A DNA stretch of 64,000 nucleotides, taken from Amycolatopsis nivea. Its GTDB lineage: Bacteria; Actinomycetota; Actinomycetes; Mycobacteriales; Pseudonocardiaceae. A model generated the notes under the pieces. The model did not search any database, had not been told where the DNA came from, and saw nothing but the letters and a program-made list of their open reading frames with translations. Below, one piece after another: positions 11,105 to 25,191 of this stretch. The position numbers and the translations under genes were made by a program. The stretch's first letter is position 1; the number at the start of each line of letters is the position of its first letter. The stretch is from NCBI RefSeq assembly GCF_004522235.1, contig NZ_SDLT01000049.1:1-64000 (forward strand), written 5' to 3'.

Positions 11105-11888
11105 GTGCCCGACGCCGCGCGGCTGCTCGCCGCTTACGACCGCGAAGTCCGCCAAGCCGAACTGACCCAGGCCGAACCCGGACAGCAGCTGACCGCCGAC
11201 GGCCCGCTCGCCCGCCTCACCGGCGGCCGCCGCGGATTTGTCTCCGGACCACCCGACCTCGGCGTGACCGGCGGCGCGCTCGACGACCTGATCGCCCGCC
11301 AGCGCGCGTTCTTCGCCGCTCGCGGCGAGGAGTTCGAGTGGAAGACCCGCAGCCACGACCGTCCCGCGGAGCTGCCGGAGCGGTTGCTCGCGGCCGGATT
11401 CGTCCCGGAGGAAACCGAAACCGTCCTGATCGCGCCGCTGGACGCGGTCGCCGCCTCCGCTCCGCCGTCCACCGACGTGGTCGTGCGCGAAGCCGACAGC
11501 AGCGACGACCTGCTGCGCATCGCGACGTTGTCGGCCTCGGTGTTCGGTCACGACGAAGCCGCGGTCGCTGCGGATCTGCTCGCCCGGGCCCGCGCTGACG
11601 CCGGGACCACCACGCATGTCGTGGCTGAAGCGGACGGCAGGTTCGTCGCCGCGTCTCGGCTGGAACTGGTGCCCGGCACCGGATTCGCCGGACTCTGGGG
11701 CGGCGCGACGCTCCCGGAATGGCGCGGCCGAGGCCTCTACCGCGCGCTCGTCGCGCACCGGGTCGGCGCGGCCCGGGCTCGCGGCGTCGCCTACCTCCAG
11801 GTCGACGCGCTGCCCACGAGCCGTCCGATCCTCGAACGGCTCGGCTTCACCGCGGTGACCGAGACGACGCCCTACGTGTGGAGCCCGC

Positions 11889-11899
<11 letters not shown>
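11105..11899 (+). CDS. GNAT-family N-acetyltransferase
   Basis: 264 residues. A divergent N-terminal half is followed by a GNAT domain with acetyl-CoA-binding motif A (LWGGATLPEWRGRGLYRALVAHR) and motif B (YLQVDALPTSRPILERLGF). This two-part form resembles actinobacterial GNAT proteins of unknown substrate. GTG 11105 is the first plausible start. Its last 11 bases overlap the end of the convergent NlpC/P60 gene. Confidence 0.83.
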
Positions 11900-16438
<4,539 letters not shown>

Positions 16439-16458
16439 CGGTCTGACCTCCAAGTTGT

Positions 16459-16488
16459 TGGCCCGCTCCGATCTTTCGGAGCGGGCCA
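16459..16488. terminator. acn terminator hairpin
   Basis: A 13-bp perfect stem (16459-16471 with 16476-16488) with loop TCTT lies 20 bases after the acn stop. A typical GC-rich actinomycete terminator. Confidence 0.8.
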
Positions 16489-16524
16489 CACTTGTCTCCG
16501 GCTTCGCCCGCTTCGCCGCCGTGC

Positions 16525-16571
16525 GTGAGGGGAACCCCCGTTGACTCTGATTCCCCCAGGGTTCCCCTCAC
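16525..16571. repeat. GTGAGGGGAACCC inverted repeat
   Basis: 13-bp arms at 16525-16537 and 16559-16571 around a 21-base spacer. Part of the repeat mosaic filling 16439-17086. A shorter relative with GTGAGGGG arms occurs at 35535-35552. Confidence 0.65.
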
Positions 16572-16585
16572 GACCCGCCCGCCGG

Positions 16586-16638
16586 CCGTGAGGGCCTCCT
16601 TCACGGACTTGGATTCCCTCAAAGAGCCCTTCACGGAC
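16586..16638. repeat. Diverged copy of the 55-bp palindrome (family A)
   Basis: The right arm (about 16611-16638, GATTCCCTCAAAGAGCCC then TTCACGGAC) matches the family A arm seen at 36017, 41904 and 57428 with one change, whereas the left arm is degenerate. Probably a decayed unit. Confidence 0.55.
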
Positions 16639-16682
16639 CACCCGGCCCCGGCCCCGGCTCCGCCCCGCCGCCGCGATGCGCC

Positions 16683-16759
16683 CCCAATGCGGCATTGGGT
16701 GCATCGCATGCCCCCAATGCGGCGTTCGGTGCGTCAGACGCACCCAATGCCACATTGGG
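16683..16759. repeat. Cluster of CCCAATG palindromes
   Basis: CCCAATGC-G-GCATTGGG (16683-16699) and CCCAATG-CCA-CATTGGG (16743-16759) flank a degenerate third unit (about 16713-16728). Single half-sites (CCAATGCACCCAAC) recur at about 16837 and 16881. A third repeat type in the 650-base gap behind acn. Confidence 0.6.
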
Positions 16760-16902
16760 CCGCTACCCCCACCCCAACCGACACCCGCATACCCCATCCC
16801 AACCACGCACCCACCCGCGCGCCCGAAAACCGCAGCCAATGCACCCAACGCATCAAGGCACCCGGCCCTAAAACCGCCGCCAATGCACCCAACAATCGAG
16901 GC

Positions 16903-17069
16903 ACCCACACCACCCCCGCACCCCGATACGAAGCCAAAAATGCGGTCCGGGGGTGCTTGTCAAGGCATCTTTCCCGCCTTGACAAGCACCCCCGGACCGT
17001 CATCACAATGGGCTTCGGGGTCCCCCACGCAACCAAGGCCGCAATGTCGCCGCCAGGCGACGAGCCGCC
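16903..17069 (+). repeat. 167-bp structured element, copy 1 (family B)
   Basis: A 24-bp perfect stem (16943-16966 with 16976-16999) encloses loop ATCTTTCCC; about 40 bases on the left and 70 on the right are also conserved with copy 2 at 31074-31240 (inverted). The two copies differ inside the stem by two base pairs, both changed on both arms. It sits between the convergent ends of acn and the phosphoesterase gene, 17 bases from the latter's stop codon. Candidate bidirectional terminator or structured repeat; not a known insertion sequence that I recognise. Confidence 0.8.
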
Positions 17070-17086
17070 CCGTAACCGCAGCGCCC

Positions 17087-18691
17087 CTAACCAACCACCG
17101 CCCCAGTCTTAGGATCCAACTTCAACGACTTCGCCTTAGCATGCGAAAAATCGAACATCCCAGTCAACGGAGCCGCCATCACATCAAACGACCCGCCACC
17201 AATCCGCCCCAAATGCCAGTTGTCCTCAATAAACCGCAACACCGAAGTCTGATCAGTCATAGTGTGATCAACATAATTAACCCTGCTATAAGGCGAAATC
17301 ACCAGCAACGGCAACCGAGGCCCATACCCGCACCGATCCGCGAACCCGCCCAGCTTAACCGGCTTCGAAGTACAAACCGAAGCATCCTGCGCCGAATCGT
17401 GCGACCCGTTCAGAATCTTCGGCGCAACATGGTCATACCACCCGTCCGAATCGTCATAAGCCAACACGATCGCCGTATTCTTCCACTGCGGCGAAGCCTG
17501 GATCCGATTGACCTCCTCAGCCACAAAGGCCTGCTCGTCCAACGGATCCGAATACCCAGCATGCCCGTCCTGATACTCCGGAGCCTTCAGAAAACTCACC
17601 GCAGGCATCGTCCCCGCAGCGAGTGCATCATTGAAGTCCCGGACGTCATACTGATGATTAGCCTGATCCTGCTGCCCCACCGCATGCAAGGAGGACGGCG
17701 GAAGGTGCTTCCGATTAGCCGTCGACCGGTAGTACTGGAACGGCTCGTGATGCGGACTGTAGTCAACGGACGCCTGCCCACCCACGTTAGGATGCTTAGT
17801 CCCGCAGACGGCATACCCGTTAGCCTCGCCAGTAGGCCGGAACCCACCCTCGAACCAGCCCCAAGTAACCCCGCGAGCATTCAGCAAATCCCCGACATTC
17901 CGCCCCTGGAACGCCCCGAGATTGTCCTTAGCCGTGTGATTCTTGTCCGAACAGTCGTCGAACGCCGGATCCGGATCGGTAATCATCGTCCCGACCCCAT
18001 GAGCATCCGGCGAAGCCGCGGTATGCGGATCAACCTTAGGCTCCCCGGTAACCGAATCCACCGGCTGCAACCCATGCGTCTGCCCCGACACGAGATTGAT
18101 CGCCCCGGGACTAGACGGCCCAAACACAGTATTGAACGAATTATCATTCAACGAGTAATGCTGTGCATAATTCCACATCGCAGTAACAGTATTGCCGTCG
18201 AAGTAATTCATCACCAGACCAGGCTCGCCGAACAACACAGGCTGCCCAGTGCACTTGTCCTTCTCGGTGTACTCGACGAACTTGTCCATCTTGCCGCCGT
18301 TGAACGCGGCCTGTTCCTTCTTGTAGTCATGCGCCTGATCACAGGTGAGCGCCTGGTCCGGGCTCAACCGCTTCGGGTTGTAAGCGTTCGGGTTGTGCTG
18401 CAGCAGTTCCGGAGTCAGGCCGTTGACCTTCGGAGTGCCGGGCGCGGCATGGAACGGAGTGCCGTTCTCGTTCGTCGCGTTCGGATAGGTGCCGAAGTAA
18501 TGGTCGAAGGAGATGTTCTCGCCGAAGATCACCACGACGTGCTTGATCGGCGTCGACGTCGTGAACGTCTCGGCGGCGATCGCGTGCGCCGGGGCCGAGG
18601 TCGACGCCGAACTGCTCGCGCACGCCGCGGCCAGCGCCGCGGTCGCCGCCAGCGCGGCCGCCGCGGTGGCCCGCTTCCTGGTCCGCTTCAC
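17087..18691 (-). CDS. Secreted phosphoesterase lipoprotein (acid phosphatase/phospholipase C family)
   Basis: 534 residues. The signal MKRTRKR...ALAAAC has a lipobox at Cys24. The mature domain opens KHVVVIFGENISFDHYFGTYPNA, the metal-binding start of the alkaline-phosphatase-like phosphoesterase family. YDDSDGWYDHVAPK and the C-terminal LRFIEDNWHLGRI also match. Substrate (phospholipid or phosphate monoester) cannot be decided. GTG 18691 has AAGGAG upstream. It begins 17 bases after efeB, so it is likely cotranscribed with efeOB. Codon use drifts toward TTG, GTT, GAT and GCT in the 3' half, next to element B. Confidence 0.87.
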   Translation of the reverse strand: MKRTRKRATAAAALAATAALAAACASSSASTSAPAHAIAAETFTTSTPIKHVVVIFGENISFDHYFGTYPNATNENGTPFHAAPGTPKVNGLTPELLQHNPNAYNPKRLSPDQALTCDQAHDYKKEQAAFNGGKMDKFVEYTEKDKCTGQPVLFGEPGLVMNYFDGNTVTAMWNYAQHYSLNDNSFNTVFGPSSPGAINLVSGQTHGLQPVDSVTGEPKVDPHTAASPDAHGVGTMITDPDPAFDDCSDKNHTAKDNLGAFQGRNVGDLLNARGVTWGWFEGGFRPTGEANGYAVCGTKHPNVGGQASVDYSPHHEPFQYYRSTANRKHLPPSSLHAVGQQDQANHQYDVRDFNDALAAGTMPAVSFLKAPEYQDGHAGYSDPLDEQAFVAEEVNRIQASPQWKNTAIVLAYDDSDGWYDHVAPKILNGSHDSAQDASVCTSKPVKLGGFADRCGYGPRLPLLVISPYSRVNYVDHTMTDQTSVLRFIEDNWHLGRIGGGSFDVMAAPLTGMFDFSHAKAKSLKLDPKTGAVVG

Positions 18692-18708
18692 TGCAGAACT
18701 CCTTCCGC

Positions 18709-19869
18709 TCAGCCCAGCACTGCCCGGCCGTAGTGGTCGGCCGGATCCGTCACGCCCGGGAACAGGTGGAAATATCCGCCCCCGAACGGCGAGACGTAGT
18801 CGGTGAGCGGCTCGCCGGCGAGCCGCTTCTGCACGGCCTCGAACTGCTGCTCGAGATCGCGCTGGTAACAGGTGAAGACGAGGCCCATGTCGAGGTTGCC
18901 GTTGGAGTCGACGCCGCGGTCGTAATTGACCGCGCGGCGCAGGATCCGCTGTCCGTCCGTCTGCGGCGTGCGCGGGTTCGCGAGCCGGATGTGGCTGGTC
19001 AGCGGGATGACCGTGCCGATCGGGTCGTCGGCGTAGCGCGGCGCGTCCTGCTCGGCCGCGCCGTCGAGCGGGGCGCCGGTGTCGCGGCGGCGGCCGATCA
19101 TGTTCTCCTGCTCCGACAGCGACACCCGGTCCCAGAACTCGACCAGCATCCGGATCAGCCGGATGACCTGGTAGCTGCCGCCGTCGTCGGTCCACACCAG
19201 ACTGTCCGCTTCGGACGGCCCGGGATTCGCGGTGCCGTCCTTGAACCCGAGCAGGTTGCGCGGGGTCCCGGACGGCCGCGGCGGCGAGCTGAATCCGTCG
19301 ATCTTCCAGCGCAGCTGCATCCCGCCCCGGGTCGCGCGGGCGATGTCGCGCAGCGCGTGCAGCACGGTGTCCAGTTCGGCGGCGTTGAGCACCAGGGACA
19401 GATCGCCGTGGCACCACTGCGGATCGAGCGCGTCGTCCGGGAACATCGGCATCTGCTTGAGCTTCGGCGGTTTGCGCGCGGCGAGCCCGTACCGGTCGTC
19501 GAACAGCGACGCGCCCGCGCCCACCAGCACGGACAGCTGTCCTTTCGGGACTTCCGGACCGAGCACACCGGAGTCCGCGGGCGGTCCGGTGATCCCGACG
19601 GACGCGGAGGCACCACCGCCGGTGAGGAACCGCGCGCGGTCGGTCAGTTCCTTGAGCAGGGCGGTGAGTTCGGCGCGATTCTCGGCGACGACGTCGAACG
19701 CGGCGACGACTGAATGTCTCGCCGGTTCCGCCAGCACGGCTGTCTGATGTGGACCGTGGAACGGCACCGCTCCCCCGGCGGCTGTCGCGCTTCCGGACAG
19801 GCCGACCAGACCCGCGCCCGCCCCGGCGGCTGCCGCTCCGCGCAGGAACGCGCGCCGTCCCAGGCTCAC
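18709..19869 (-). CDS. efeB: Dyp-type heme peroxidase / deferrochelatase EfeB
   Basis: 386 residues. An N-terminal Tat signal ([18 protein letters not shown]) exports the folded heme enzyme. The Dyp motif GFKDGTANP and SHIRLANPR (candidate proximal His) are present, as is the [12 protein letters not shown] segment typical of EfeB. It is proposed to oxidise Fe(II) or remove iron from heme outside the membrane. Its GTG overlaps the efeO stop by four bases. Confidence 0.92.
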   Translation of the reverse strand: MSLGRRAFLRGAAAAGAGAGLVGLSGSATAAGGAVPFHGPHQTAVLAEPARHSVVAAFDVVAENRAELTALLKELTDRARFLTGGGASASVGITGPPADSGVLGPEVPKGQLSVLVGAGASLFDDRYGLAARKPPKLKQMPMFPDDALDPQWCHGDLSLVLNAAELDTVLHALRDIARATRGGMQLRWKIDGFSSPPRPSGTPRNLLGFKDGTANPGPSEADSLVWTDDGGSYQVIRLIRMLVEFWDRVSLSEQENMIGRRRDTGAPLDGAAEQDAPRYADDPIGTVIPLTSHIRLANPRTPQTDGQRILRRAVNYDRGVDSNGNLDMGLVFTCYQRDLEQQFEAVQKRLAGEPLTDYVSPFGGGYFHLFPGVTDPADHYGRAVLG

Positions 19870-21005
19870 GAGACCCTCCTCGGCTCCGCGATCGCCGCGA
19901 CCGGGGCCAGGCGTTCGGTCAGCTCCGAGACGTCGGCGTTGATCCGCTGCCGCTGCTTCCGGTCGAGAGCGGAGAGCGGTTTCCCGGCGACCGCTTGGAG
20001 ATCGTGGTCGGTGCGGGCGATCCAGGCGTCGAGATCCTTCAAACCGGGGAACCTCGTCGTCAGCAACGGGCGCAGCACGTCGAGCACCGCACGGGTCCCG
20101 GCGAGGTTCGCGCGCGCGGTCGCCAGGGTGGAGCCGCTGCCGTAGTCGGTGCGGCCGGTCAGCTCGAACTGGAGGGTGTTCTCCATGATCTCGTGCGCGC
20201 GCAGGCCGAGATCGTTCTGGTCGATCTGGGCGTCGGCGAACGACGTGCGCAGCTTCTGGACCACCTGGTCGAGCTGATCGGCGATCGGGCTCAGCGCGGG
20301 CACCGCTTCGTTGTGCCACAAGCCGTTCTCGAGGCGATGGAAGCCGGTGAAGCCCGGATCGGCGGCACCGCCCGGCAGCCCGGCGGTGGTGCCGTTGATC
20401 GCCCCGTCCGAGTCTCCGAAGGCGTCGTAAGCGGCGCCGAGCCGTTCGTAGGTGAGGTGCGCGGTGAGCCAAGCCTGTTGCGCCGCACCGCGATTGCCCG
20501 CGCGGACGGCTTGCGCCAGCGCCGCGGTCTGGCCGGTGAGCGTGCCGAGGCCGTCGGCGACGTAGGCGTGGTACTGCTTGAGCGGGCCGAGCAAATCCGC
20601 GTTGGTCACCGGCACCACCGCCGGGCCCGGGCGGTCCGCGCCGCCGGTTACCTGCACGGTCGGGCCGACGAAGGGCGTGCCGTCCTCGGGGGCGCAGCGC
20701 AGGGCGTACGCGCCGTTGCCGAAGTTCACCGGCAACGCGCGCGTCGTGCCGGGGCCGACGCCTTCCAGTTCCCCGAAGACCGTCCCGGTGGCCGGGTCGA
20801 CGAGTTCGATCTCCATCGTGACGGCGGCGTTGTTGCGGACCTGCAGGGTCTGCGGCCCGGCCGGCGGCGCGGTCCAGCCGTCGCCGCAGGCCGAGCGCGA
20901 AACCTCGACCGGGCCGGGCTGGGCGGGCGAGCCGGAGCACCCGGCGAGCGCCGCGGTCCCGGCAAGGACCGCGGCCGCGCCGAATCCGCCCGCCCAGCGC
21001 CGCAC
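19866..21005 (-). CDS. efeO: Iron uptake lipoprotein EfeO (cupredoxin + M75 domain)
   Basis: 379 residues. Lipoprotein signal with lipobox ALAGC (Cys23), an N-terminal cupredoxin-like domain (about 30-120) with Cys40 and Cys104, and a C-terminal M75 imelysin-like domain with HxxE at His223-Glu226 (FHRLENGLW). EfeO binds ferrous or ferric iron and hands it to the EfeU permease. Here efeO and efeB are adjacent but efeU is not in the window. No iron-box sequence was recognised in the 106-base upstream gap. Confidence 0.9.
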   Translation of the reverse strand: MRRWAGGFGAAAVLAGTAALAGCSGSPAQPGPVEVSRSACGDGWTAPPAGPQTLQVRNNAAVTMEIELVDPATGTVFGELEGVGPGTTRALPVNFGNGAYALRCAPEDGTPFVGPTVQVTGGADRPGPAVVPVTNADLLGPLKQYHAYVADGLGTLTGQTAALAQAVRAGNRGAAQQAWLTAHLTYERLGAAYDAFGDSDGAINGTTAGLPGGAADPGFTGFHRLENGLWHNEAVPALSPIADQLDQVVQKLRTSFADAQIDQNDLGLRAHEIMENTLQFELTGRTDYGSGSTLATARANLAGTRAVLDVLRPLLTTRFPGLKDLDAWIARTDHDLQAVAGKPLSALDRKQRQRINADVSELTERLAPVAAIAEPRRVS

Positions 21006-21111
21006 GTCAACCCCCCTCAGGTGAACTTCTGGCGGACACTTTCACCGATCCGCCGGGCGCTGACAAGAGGGTTGTGCCGATATGCCCGATTCCGGGCCGA
21101 AGATCAACCGA

Positions 21112-22740
21112 TCAGCCCTTCGCGGGCGTCGTGAACGGCTGCTGGTCCGGCTGGAACACCTGGCCGGCGGCGGGCACCTTCAGGTCGATCAGGTACGCGG
21201 CGGTCGCGTCGTCCACGCCGCGCGCCTTGCCGAGGATGCAGTGGCCGAACGCGTCGACCGACAGCAGCCGCGAGTTGCCCAGTTCCTCGGCCATCCGCTG
21301 GCCGAAGCGGTACCGGGTGGCGGGGTCGTAGAAGTTGCTCACCACCAGCACCGGCGTCGCGGTGTTCGCGCGCCACGGCCCGCGGTACGGGTCGGACGTC
21401 TTCGCGGCGGGCCACACCGGGCACGCGGCGATGTCGGAGAACACCTGGTAGCGGCCGAAAGTCGGCGATTCCCGGTCCGCCTTGGCCGCGATGCCCGGCA
21501 CCTGCTCCTGCCGGATCCGCATCGGCTTGTCGGCGCAGTTCACCGCGAAATACGAGTCGTCGCCGGTGTACGGGCTGTCCGGGGCGAGGTCGAGCAGACC
21601 GCCGCGGCCCGCGGACAAGGTGCCCTTCCGCGCGGACTGCGCCTGCAACGACGGATGCAGCACCGAGTACGCCTGCTGCAAGCCCTCCGCCAGCTCGCCG
21701 AACGAGGCGGGCGAATACAGCGAGCTCGACACCGCGCCGGTCAACGCGCCGAGGTCGATCTTCGTGCCGTCGGGCAACGTGATCGGGTCGGTGCGCACGT
21801 GCTCGCGCAGCTCGTCGAACTTCGCGCGCGGGTCGCCCGCGCTGAACGCGCATTTATCGCCGGCCTGGGCGCAGCGGTCGAGGAAACCGGCGAGCGCGAT
21901 CTCGAAGCCCTGCGCCCGTGCGAGGTCGTAGGTGACACCGTCGTTGGTGCGCAGCTGCGGGTCGACGTTCCCGTCGATCACGATCGCCCGCGTCTGCTTC
22001 GGGAACATCGCCGCGTAGGTGGAGCCGACGAGCGTGCCGTAGGAGAACCCGGTGTAGGTCAGCTGCTTGTCGCCGACGGCGGCGCGCAACTGGTCGAGGT
22101 CGCGCACGACGTCGCGGGTGGACATGTGGTCGAGCAGCGCGCCCGCGTTGCGGCGGCAGAACTGGCCGTAGTCCCGGTACGCGGCGAGCGTGCCGGAGAT
22201 TTCCTTGCGCGACAACGGAACCGGGACCATCTCGTTCTGCACGTCCGCGGCGTCCTCGGCGGTGGTGAAGCAGCGCAGCGGATTGCTGGCCCCGACGCCG
22301 CGCGGGTCGAACCCGACGAGGTCGAAGCGGTCCATCACCTGCGGGCGGAAGTAGCGGTCGCCCGCGATCGGCATCCGCAGCCCGGACCCGCCCGGACCGC
22401 CCGGGTTGAGGAACAGCGACCCGATCCGCTGCCCGGGAACCCTGGCGGCGCGCTTCATCAGCGCGATGTCGATGCTGCCGAGCGACGCGTCGTCGTGGTC
22501 GACCGGCACGCGGTAACGCGAGCAGCTGTACAGCTTCACCTGGTCTTCCGGGACCCCGCGCAACTGGTCTTTGGTGCAGTCCTCCCACCTGACCGGCGCG
22601 GTGCGCGCGATCTCCGCGGGTGTGGCCTGCTGCGCCGCCGGACCGGCGGGCGCCGCGACGGCAGTGCCCGCCAGCCCGGTCAGCGCGGCCGCGATCGCCG
22701 CGACCAGTGCTCCGGCTCGTGCTCTTTTCGCTCCGCGCAC
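21112..22740 (-). CDS. Secreted S33 alpha/beta-hydrolase peptidase (tripeptidyl aminopeptidase-like)
   Basis: 542 residues. A signal peptide ends near TAVAAPAG. The fold shows LNPGGPGGSG (oxyanion region), the nucleophile Ser in TGFSYGT, the acidic residue in VSNFYDPATRY and His in VDAFGHC. The C-terminal TAP-like domain completes the family of Streptomyces SlpD/SlpE and tripeptidyl aminopeptidases. GTG 22740 is preferred over a start 24 bases upstream because GGGGAGA lies six bases before it. Upstream of efeO on the same strand with a 106-base gap. Confidence 0.9.
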   Translation of the reverse strand: MRGAKRARAGALVAAIAAALTGLAGTAVAAPAGPAAQQATPAEIARTAPVRWEDCTKDQLRGVPEDQVKLYSCSRYRVPVDHDDASLGSIDIALMKRAARVPGQRIGSLFLNPGGPGGSGLRMPIAGDRYFRPQVMDRFDLVGFDPRGVGASNPLRCFTTAEDAADVQNEMVPVPLSRKEISGTLAAYRDYGQFCRRNAGALLDHMSTRDVVRDLDQLRAAVGDKQLTYTGFSYGTLVGSTYAAMFPKQTRAIVIDGNVDPQLRTNDGVTYDLARAQGFEIALAGFLDRCAQAGDKCAFSAGDPRAKFDELREHVRTDPITLPDGTKIDLGALTGAVSSSLYSPASFGELAEGLQQAYSVLHPSLQAQSARKGTLSAGRGGLLDLAPDSPYTGDDSYFAVNCADKPMRIRQEQVPGIAAKADRESPTFGRYQVFSDIAACPVWPAAKTSDPYRGPWRANTATPVLVVSNFYDPATRYRFGQRMAEELGNSRLLSVDAFGHCILGKARGVDDATAAYLIDLKVPAAGQVFQPDQQPFTTPAKG

Positions 22741-22862
22741 GTGGAATCTCCCCTGGTTGCGCACCCGTCTGATTACGGGGCGTCACCGAGACTGGCACAA
22801 TCCGGCCAAGCCGGGCACCGGCCAAAAGGAGGATGTGCGGGGTTCTGCCGAGCGACCGCCGA

Positions 22863-23267
22863 TCAGGGATCCTCGACGACGGGCTGGATCGGCGAGAGGA
22901 ACGGGTCCAGCCGGAGACTCAGTTCCCCGCGCGCCATGACCCGGACCCGGAACCCGTTCTGCCCGGGCGCGTCGGTAGCCTCCTCGTCTCGTTCGTACAG
23001 GAGCCCGTGCGACCCGGGAAGCAGCCGGGCGACGTACTCCAGGAATCCGATCACCTCGGGTATTTCCGTCCCGCGGTGGTTGGGAGCCCCGTCCACCCTC
23101 AGGACGTAGATGCCGTTGAAGATCTTCATCGTCACTTCGCTGGTTCCGAAGTCGGTGCCGGCGATCCGCGCCCGGACCTCTTCGACCAGCTCGTCGAACT
23201 TCTCCTCGCCCCACTCCGGCTCGGCCGGGGATTCCCACAGCTCGAACCAGCCGTGCACCACATACAT
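22863..23267 (-). CDS. Imm7-family immunity protein (orphan)
   Basis: 134 residues, no signal or membrane segment. The start MYVVHGWFELWES and the acidic composition resemble Imm7 immunity proteins of polymorphic toxin systems. GGAGATCTGA precedes ATG 23267. No toxin gene adjoins it; only a frameshifted remnant lies divergently upstream. It could protect against a toxin from related strains. The family call rests on memory of the N-terminal motif and is moderate. Confidence 0.6.
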   Translation of the reverse strand: MYVVHGWFELWESPAEPEWGEEKFDELVEEVRARIAGTDFGTSEVTMKIFNGIYVLRVDGAPNHRGTEIPEVIGFLEYVARLLPGSHGLLYERDEEATDAPGQNGFRVRVMARGELSLRLDPFLSPIQPVVEDP

Positions 23268-23283
23268 TCAGATCTCCGAGATA

Positions 23284-23614
23284 GGTCCGATTTTGACAAC
23301 AGGCTCGATACCGTACTGCTGCCAGCGGCTGCCGCGGCGATCCTCGCCAGCGACCACGTGCAGCTGATCAGCGGCGACGGCCGCGTTCTCTACAGACCCT
23401 GCCCCGCGCCCGAAACTGTCGGTCTGACCATCGTCCGCTCCACCGACCGGATCGGCTCGGCGGGCAACGGCAAACTCTGCTTCGAGGTCACCGGGTCCGC
23501 CGGGCAGCTGACACGACGGCGGACGTCAACCCCAACACCGACACCCAGATCGGGATCGCGACCACCCCGCCCGGAGACGCGACAGCCTCGCTCCGCTTGG
23601 ACGCATCGCGCTGA
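23284..23614 (+). pseudogene. Frameshifted gene remnant, family not recognised
   Basis: From about 23284 to 23510 one frame reads like protein (DTVLLPAAAAAILASDHVQL; LTIVRSTDRIGSAGNGK; LCFEVTGSAGQ). From about 23511 the next frame continues (DTTADVNPNTDTQIGIATT) to TGA 23612-23614. A single frameshift near 23510 would join them. There is no convincing start codon. The rest of the 489-base gap (23615-23756) shows no further coding signal. Possibly the remains of a gene paired with the Imm7-like gene, but this is speculative. Confidence 0.35.
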
Positions 23615-23756
23615 TCCGCGGTCAGCGACGATTTCCAGCAACCGGCCACGCGCACTCTCTCGCGCATTGCCTCCCCGCGGGGGCCAAGCACGCTCACGGC
23701 TGGTTTCGCAAACCCGTGCGGAGCCCAGCAGCTCGATTCCGCTCACCGCTCGATCG

Positions 23757-24227
23757 TCAGCAGCGGGTCAGCACGAATACGGGCAGCTCCCGCCCCGCCG
23801 CGTCGCGTTCCATTTCGTAGCCCGGCCAGAATTCGAGCAGTTCCGCCCACATCCGGTCGTACTCCGCGCCTTCCAGTTCCCGCGCCTTGACCTCGATCTC
23901 GCGGCCGCGCAGCGCGACCGTCGCCTTCGGGTTGTCGCGGAGGTTGTGCGTCCACGCCGGGTTCTTCGGACGGCCCCAGTTGGAGCCGGTGAGCACGAAC
24001 TCGCTGCCGTGGGGGTAGTACAGCAAGTTCGTGCTCCGCGGGAGGCCGCTGCGCCGTCCGGTGGTGGTGAGGCGCAGCGACGGCAGTCCGGCCAGGCCGA
24101 CCAGGCTGATCCGGCCGCCGAACCACCGGTGCAGCTGCCGGTCGGTCGCGATGATGGCGCGCGAGGCGCCCATCAGCCGGCGCTGGGTGCCGAGCTTGCG
24201 GGCGAGTGCCGCGAGAGGGTTACGCAC
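23757..24227 (-). CDS. F420H2-dependent nitroreductase/quinone reductase family protein
   Basis: 156 residues of the DDN-type split beta-barrel family. The motifs LTTTGRRSGLPRSTNLLY, GSNWGRPKNPAWTHNLRDNP and the PVFVLTR end are characteristic. Mycobacterial members use F420H2 to reduce nitro compounds or quinones. GTG 24227 overlaps the end of egtD by eight bases, so it is translationally attached to the ergothioneine operon. Whether it has a role there is unknown. Confidence 0.87.
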   Translation of the reverse strand: MRNPLAALARKLGTQRRLMGASRAIIATDRQLHRWFGGRISLVGLAGLPSLRLTTTGRRSGLPRSTNLLYYPHGSEFVLTGSNWGRPKNPAWTHNLRDNPKATVALRGREIEVKARELEGAEYDRMWAELLEFWPGYEMERDAAGRELPVFVLTRC

Positions 24228-25191
24228 GCACTGATCTTGCCAAACTCACCCCGAACCGCTGCTGTGAGTCTGTCCACCATCGCTCGAGCGCGAACCCGGC
24301 GGCGTTCAGTTCCGCCTCGACGCCGTCGGGGCGGAACTTCGCGGACACCTCGGTGCGGATGTGCTCGCCCTCGGCGAACGGCACGATCAGGTCCGCGCCG
24401 GGGATTTGCACCTCCGTCCGGCGCCGGGCGCGCAGCCGCATTTCGATCCACTCGCGGTCGGCGTTCCAGTGGGCGACGTGGTCGAACTCGTCCGGGTCGA
24501 AGTCCGCGCCCAGTTCGGCGTTGATCACGCGCAGCACGTTGCGGTTGAACGCCGCGGTGACGCCCGCGGCGTCGTCGTAGGCCCGTTCCAGCGTCTCCCG
24601 GTCCTTCACCAGGTCGGTGCCGAGCAGCAGCCACTCCCCCTCGCCGAGCACGTCGCGCACCGAGTGCAGGAACTCGGCCCGCTCGTCGGGCAGGAAGTTG
24701 CCGATCGTGCCGCCGAGGAAGGCGACGACCCGCGGCGCGGTGCCGGGCAGCAGCTGCAGGTGCTGGGTGAAGTCGCCGACCACCCCGCGCACCTCGAGCT
24801 TCGGATAGTCCGCCGTGATCGCCGCGGCGGCCTCGGCGAGCGCGGTTTCCGACACGTCCATCGGCACGAACGCCTCCAGCGTGCCGTGCGCGGTGAGCGC
24901 GTCCAGCAGCAGCCGGGTCTTCTCGCTCGACCCCGACCCCAGCTCGACGAGCGTGTGCGCGCCGGTGCGTTCGGCGATCTCGGCCGCCCGTGCCGCGAGC
25001 ACCTCGCGCTCGCTGCGGGTCGGGTAGTACTCCGGCAGCGCGGTGATCTTCTCGAACAGCTTGCTGCCTTCGGCGTCGTAGAACCACTTGGGCGGCAACC
25101 ACTTCTGGTCGGCCGTGAGCCCCTCGCGCACGTCCGCGCGCAGTTCGGCGGTCACGTCGCGGCGATGGCTCTCCAGGTCCGCTTCGGTCAT
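24220..25191 (-). CDS. egtD: L-histidine N-alpha-methyltransferase EgtD
   Basis: 323 residues, near the mycobacterial EgtD length. It trimethylates histidine with AdoMet to hercynine, the first ergothioneine step. Visible signatures: KWFYDAEGSKLFEKITALPEYY at the start, ELGSGSSEKTR (AdoMet loop), FLGGTIGNF and the C-terminal FAEGEHIRTEVSAKF. ATG 25191 overlaps the egtC stop by four bases. Confidence 0.95.
   Translation of the reverse strand: MTEADLESHRRDVTAELRADVREGLTADQKWLPPKWFYDAEGSKLFEKITALPEYYPTRSEREVLAARAAEIAERTGAHTLVELGSGSSEKTRLLLDALTAHGTLEAFVPMDVSETALAEAAAAITADYPKLEVRGVVGDFTQHLQLLPGTAPRVVAFLGGTIGNFLPDERAEFLHSVRDVLGEGEWLLLGTDLVKDRETLERAYDDAAGVTAAFNRNVLRVINAELGADFDPDEFDHVAHWNADREWIEMRLRARRRTEVQIPGADLIVPFAEGEHIRTEVSAKFRPDGVEAELNAAGFALERWWTDSQQRFGVSLARSVRA

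Noticed and set aside
21006-21111. Iron-regulator (DmdR/IdeR) box before efeO
   Set aside because: No sequence close to the 19-bp iron-box palindrome was found in the gap.
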